64,000 nucleotides of DNA from Anastatus disparis (taxonomy: Eukaryota; Arthropoda; Insecta; Hymenoptera; Eupelmidae), in contig JAFFSR010000364.1 in assembly GCA_017163975.1 (NCBI GenBank), positions 62,001-126,000 on the forward strand, in the 5' to 3' direction. The notes below the pieces were generated by a model. The model saw nothing but the letters and a program-made list of their open reading frames with translations, ran no database searches and was not told the DNA's origin. The stretch's first letter is position 1; the number at the start of each line of letters is the position of its first letter. A program made the position numbers and the translations under genes. Shown in pieces: positions 60,706 through 64,000 of this stretch.

Positions 60706-61284
60706 CTCATATTGAAGACTACGATTTTTGTGCAAGTACACCAGAGTGTATTGAGTTTCTTTTCAAGTTCTTTTGGAAATGTTAAACCGTTCAAAAGAAA
60801 GAGAGCTGCTAATAATCTTCTATGGAAACATGTTAGAAGAAAGAAATCGGAATAATTTTCTTTATTCAGTTCTGATATTAGATCCAAATTATCATAAGCA
60901 TTCAACATTTCAACTGATAGATCAAATGATGACTTTTCTCAATGCATCTCTAATAAATAAATTCAAAATTCAAGAGTAGCGCTTAACAATAATTAAATCG
61001 ATTGATAAATAATTTAAAAAAATATAGCAACATTTATAAGTAGAGCGCTGCAATTTTCTTATAAGTTAGATTCTCAGTGAATATTACGTCAATTAAATGA
61101 CTCTTTGTAAGTATTATCTGGAAAAAGCAATAATACAAATATAACAATATAAAATTTAATATTTTAAACAATATAATATTTATTAAAATAAATATTATAA
61201 TAAAGAAGTCGAATAAACATTAAACAAAAAAAGACTGGTAGCAAAATATTCCTATGTGTTAAGACCACAGCACTTGCCTAAATC

Positions 61285-61285
<1 letters not shown>

Positions 61286-61340
<55 letters not shown>
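61286..61340. repeat. (TA)n microsatellite at a transposon insertion site
   Basis: About 55 bp of TA runs directly into the GGGTCAATCC transposon tip. Confidence 0.95.
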
Positions 61341-61342
<2 letters not shown>

Positions 61343-61469
61343 GTCAATCCACGTCAACCGGATCAGTGCTGAGTCCAGAATTCGACGCAACTGAGAAATA
61401 TGTTTGACGGCTCATTTTAAAGCTTGAAGTCTAAACTTTATCATGTTGAGTGCGCTTTTGAAAAAAAAA

Positions 61470-62130
61470 GATGGCGACATCAATATGGCGGCCATAACCT
61501 GAGAAATCATAGGAGTGAAACCATATTTATACTGTCACTCAAAGTAATTGTGACCGAATTCTATACTTAAGGCCTTATTTTAAAGCTTCAATATTGAGCT
61601 TTAAAAAGCAATTCGTACCGCAACGAAATTCAAAATGGCGGCATCGACATGGCGGCCAAATCCTGAGAAATGATAGAAAAGGTACCACATTTAGCTGTTG
61701 TTCAAAGTAATCGTAACCAAATTATGTATTTAAGTCTAATTTAAAAGCCTGAATACTAAGCTTCCAAATGCACCGTAAACTTTAACAAAAATGAAAATGG
61801 CGGTATCAATATGGCGGCCAAAACCAGAGAAAAGGTATAAAATACACCATATTCCTGCTGCTATTGAAAGTAATCGTGACCAAATTGTATGTTCAAAGTC
61901 TAATTTTAAAGCCTGAAAACTAAGCTTTAAAATGCACCTTGCACTGCAACAAAAATCAAAATGGCGGCCAAAACTTGAGAAATGATAGAAAAGGCACTTG
62001 ATTTTGCTATTTTTCAAAGTAACTGCATCTAAATTACGTATTAAAGGTCTTATTTTGAAGCCTGAACACTAAACTTCAAAATTCACCGTGTACTTAACAA
62101 AAAACAGATAGCATCTTCAGTATGCCGGCT
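61470..62130 (+). repeat. ~163-bp subterminal repeats with ATGGCGGCC
   Basis: Units start at about 61470, 61634, 61794 and 61958. They degrade away from the tip. Such arrays next to a terminus are often transposase-binding regions, but this is inference here. Confidence 0.75.
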
Positions 62131-63144
62131 TAAAACTCATACATTTTCAGGAATGAGCTTAATTTACGCTGTCAGAGTATAATATAAAAGACCTTTTTAT
62201 GTTTGAGTATAGCGCTAAAAAATGTTCTCTTCTATAAAAATAATGAGAGCAGATTAAAATTAATATTCAAATTGATGCTTTTGGTAATCTCCATAGAATT
62301 CTTGGATTTTTTCATTACCTAAGTGATTCTGACATCATGATTTTTATTATAGTGTATACTTTATTTTGTAAAATAAATTTCTAGCTATAAACGGTCCCTC
62401 CCTTTAAAGTTTTTTTTTGATAGATATTACAAATTTGTATTGATGCTGAAATAAATCATTACTTATTCTATAGTTCTATTGAAAATAATTTACGAGTTTT
62501 TCATTATGCGTTGCATCATCATTCGACGTAAACTGTTGTTCTCAAATTAGTTATAAAATTTTGTATATTTTCTTACTCAAATCTTTGTATTTTTTATTAG
62601 GCTTTTATAAGATACTGAAAAGGCACTTACAACATGCTTGAATTACACTTATTTTCTTCACTTTATGATACGTACAAAAATTAAAATTGTTACTAAGATA
62701 AAAATATTAAAATTTATTAAAGGTTCGTTTAAGCAGTTTTATATGAGACTTAATATGTGCTGAAAATTCACAATGGACCTAATTTGTGTACAGAGTTGTA
62801 TTTCTAATGCATATAAAACTTTTTAAGAGTACTTATTAAGTTTTCCAATAGTACTATGTAAAAGATTGGTGGAAAATTTGAAAAAATTTTTTCAGAATAC
62901 TTTTGTTATTGATATCTGTATTATTACTTTTCTACAATTGTTTCTAAGATACTTTAATAATTTATATTAACTGAACTTTGGCAAAAAGATAGTGGCAGTT
63001 CTCAAGGTAATTTGTCCATTTATCAATTTATTGCCTAGGTGCAATTTCTTAAAGCGTAAAATTTTGATAATATTCTGTTTTATGTTTTCTCATAAAATCG
63101 ATTAACATTTTGAATCACTTAGTTACTTATAACGCTGTTTGGGA
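62131..63144 (+). other. Leader between subterminal repeats and the gene
   Basis: AT-rich; it presumably holds the promoter and 5' untranslated region of the gene at 63145. No specific TATA box or splice sites can be singled out. Confidence 0.4.
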
Positions 63145-64000
63145 ATGGCTGATAATATGGAAGCACTAAAGGAGGTACAAAAACCTCATTCTAAAAGATG
63201 TTGTAATCCAATGGGGAAAGAAGCGCATTGTGGTAAAGACTTGCGTAAAGTTTCGAAATCTATCTTAAAGGTATATCCAAATTTACATGTTACATGTAAA
63301 ATATGCAACCAGTGTAGGAAATCTTTTTATTCTTCGCAAAATAATGATTCTTTAGAAAGTAACGTAACTGAAGATTCAATCGAAATTGACAACTCTTTGG
63401 AAGAACCTTCTCCTGAAAAAATGTGCATACCTAGAGAAAAACAATTAGAAGAACTTTTAAACGGTCTAAAACAGAAATTTCAAAGTTTGGCAGACAATGA
63501 TCCATTACGTAAATCAATACTTACAATAGCTCCCGCTTGTTGGAGTATCCGTCAAATCAGTGAGGAGTTTCAATGTTCATTTAGGATGGCAAAACAATCG
63601 AAGGATTTAAAACGTTTAGGTGGAGTGTTAGCAGTACCACCAACCAAGATGGGAAAAAATTTAAGCGAAGAAACTGTAAATAAAGTGATTAAGTTTTATG
63701 AAAATGATACAAATGGTCACATTATGTCTAACAAAAAAGATACAGTTATTGTAAAAGTTGATGGTCGTAAGGAAGTTAAGCAAAAGCATTTTTTGTTATA
63801 TGATGTAAAAATTTTGCACTCAATGTTCAAGAAAAATTATCCAGAATATCCCATTGGTTCATTGAAATTTGCTGAGTTGCGTCCAAAATGGTGTGTTCTA
63901 GCCGGAGGACCGGGAACTCATAGCGTCTGTATGTGTACAATTCATCAAAATTTTAAATTAATAATTGATTCAATTAATTTAAAACACTTAACGAAAAATT
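63145..64000 (+). CDS. Transposase-like protein, N-terminal 285 residues, open at edge
   Basis: An ATG at 63145 (MADNMEALKEV) opens a frame with no stop to the window end. Residues 19-61 form a Cys/His cluster (RCCNPMGKEAHC, then CKICNQCRKSF), likely a zinc-binding module. Residues 95-235 are mixed helical with LTIAPACWSI, KDLKRLGGVLAVPP and FLLYDVKILHSMF. Residues 242-275 contain FAELRPKWC, THSVCMCTIHQNFKL. The same RPKW plus Cys cluster occurs in the broken gene at 24549-26110, which continues with DFAEN, SDG and HGKG, so the catalytic part of this copy should lie just beyond the window. I know the pattern from multi-copy, uncharacterised arthropod and Hydra proteins. It is intact as far as visible and likely recently active; the frame is easily missed because it has no stop here. 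Confidence 0.85.
   Translation, partial: MADNMEALKEVQKPHSKRCCNPMGKEAHCGKDLRKVSKSILKVYPNLHVTCKICNQCRKSFYSSQNNDSLESNVTEDSIEIDNSLEEPSPEKMCIPREKQLEELLNGLKQKFQSLADNDPLRKSILTIAPACWSIRQISEEFQCSFRMAKQSKDLKRLGGVLAVPPTKMGKNLSEETVNKVIKFYENDTNGHIMSNKKDTVIVKVDGRKEVKQKHFLLYDVKILHSMFKKNYPEYPIGSLKFAELRPKWCVLAGGPGTHSVCMCTIHQNFKLIIDSINLKHLTKN

Larger units (their letters stand above)
61341..64000 (+). mobile_element. 5' part of a probably intact DNA transposon
   Basis: The tip GGGTCAATCCACGTCAACCG starts right after (TA)n. Four units of about 163 bp follow (61470-62130) marked by AAAATGGCGG, TATGGCGGCCAAA, TGAGAAATGATAGAAAAGG and AGTAATCGTGACCAAAT. After a ~1-kb leader a transposase-like gene opens at 63145 and continues past the window, so the 3' end and TIR partner are out of view. 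The element's terminus and gene belong together by position. The minus-strand ORF at 61736 is a shadow of the repeats. Confidence 0.7.

Noticed and set aside
60773..60979. A 68-residue plus-strand ORF and its antisense partner
   Set aside because: No recognisable motif; next to a foldback; neither strand is favoured.

Overview
The window looks like AT-rich nuclear DNA from an arthropod, most likely an insect. The evidence is compact GT-AG introns (80-427 bp), DUF4817-type mariner and other arthropod transposases, a tRNA-derived SINE, and exons of two animal genes. A parasitoid wasp is possible, but the sequence does not fix the order. There is no sign of bacterial, plasmid or phage gene organisation.

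Most of the 64 kb is transposable elements nested in one another. From 1 to 10.3 kb a satellite of about 333 bp is broken up by a TTAA-flanked MITE (432-815), a Tc1-like TIR element (910-3402) and a large foldback element (3753-8125). From 12.9 to 22.3 kb the whole segment is bounded by arms of about 0.5 kb in opposite orientation and contains a nearly complete three-exon transposase-like gene on the minus strand (14197-17044). I read this as one 9.4 kb DNA transposon that was later invaded by palindromic MITEs. From 23.0 to 28.5 kb there is an inverted pair with Helitron-like ends, a second broken transposase-like gene (24549-26110, minus) and a compound satellite built from (TA)n, (CA)n and a GTCTCC-rich array. 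From 28.6 to 31.9 kb lies a mariner pseudogene flanked by inverted arrays of a 266-bp repeat rich in AGGTCA half-sites, followed by a 284-bp duplication and a palindrome.

The only host-gene signals are at 37-39 kb. One terminal exon on the plus strand reads as a POLE4-like histone-fold protein (37218-37355). Converging on it from the minus strand are the last two exons of a DNAJC14/Jiv-like gene (38342-38821). Their upstream exons were not found.

From 39.6 to 61 kb there are more TTAA-flanked MITEs, TIR elements, giant palindromes, GC-centred foldbacks and a SINE with perfect 11-bp target duplications. The right edge (61341-64000) holds the 5' part of a probably intact transposon: a GGGTCAATCC terminus, subterminal repeats of about 163 bp, and an open gene from 63145 that runs off the window and is homologous to the broken gene at 24.5-26.1 kb.

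Two patterns tie the window together. First, many MITEs with unrelated interiors share the same tip (GAG-N-GG-C) and a TTAA target, and related repeats in the window supply empty sites. Second, a family of roughly 660-bp near-perfect palindromes with an AGGAGAGT tip carries 3-bp TNA-type target duplications.
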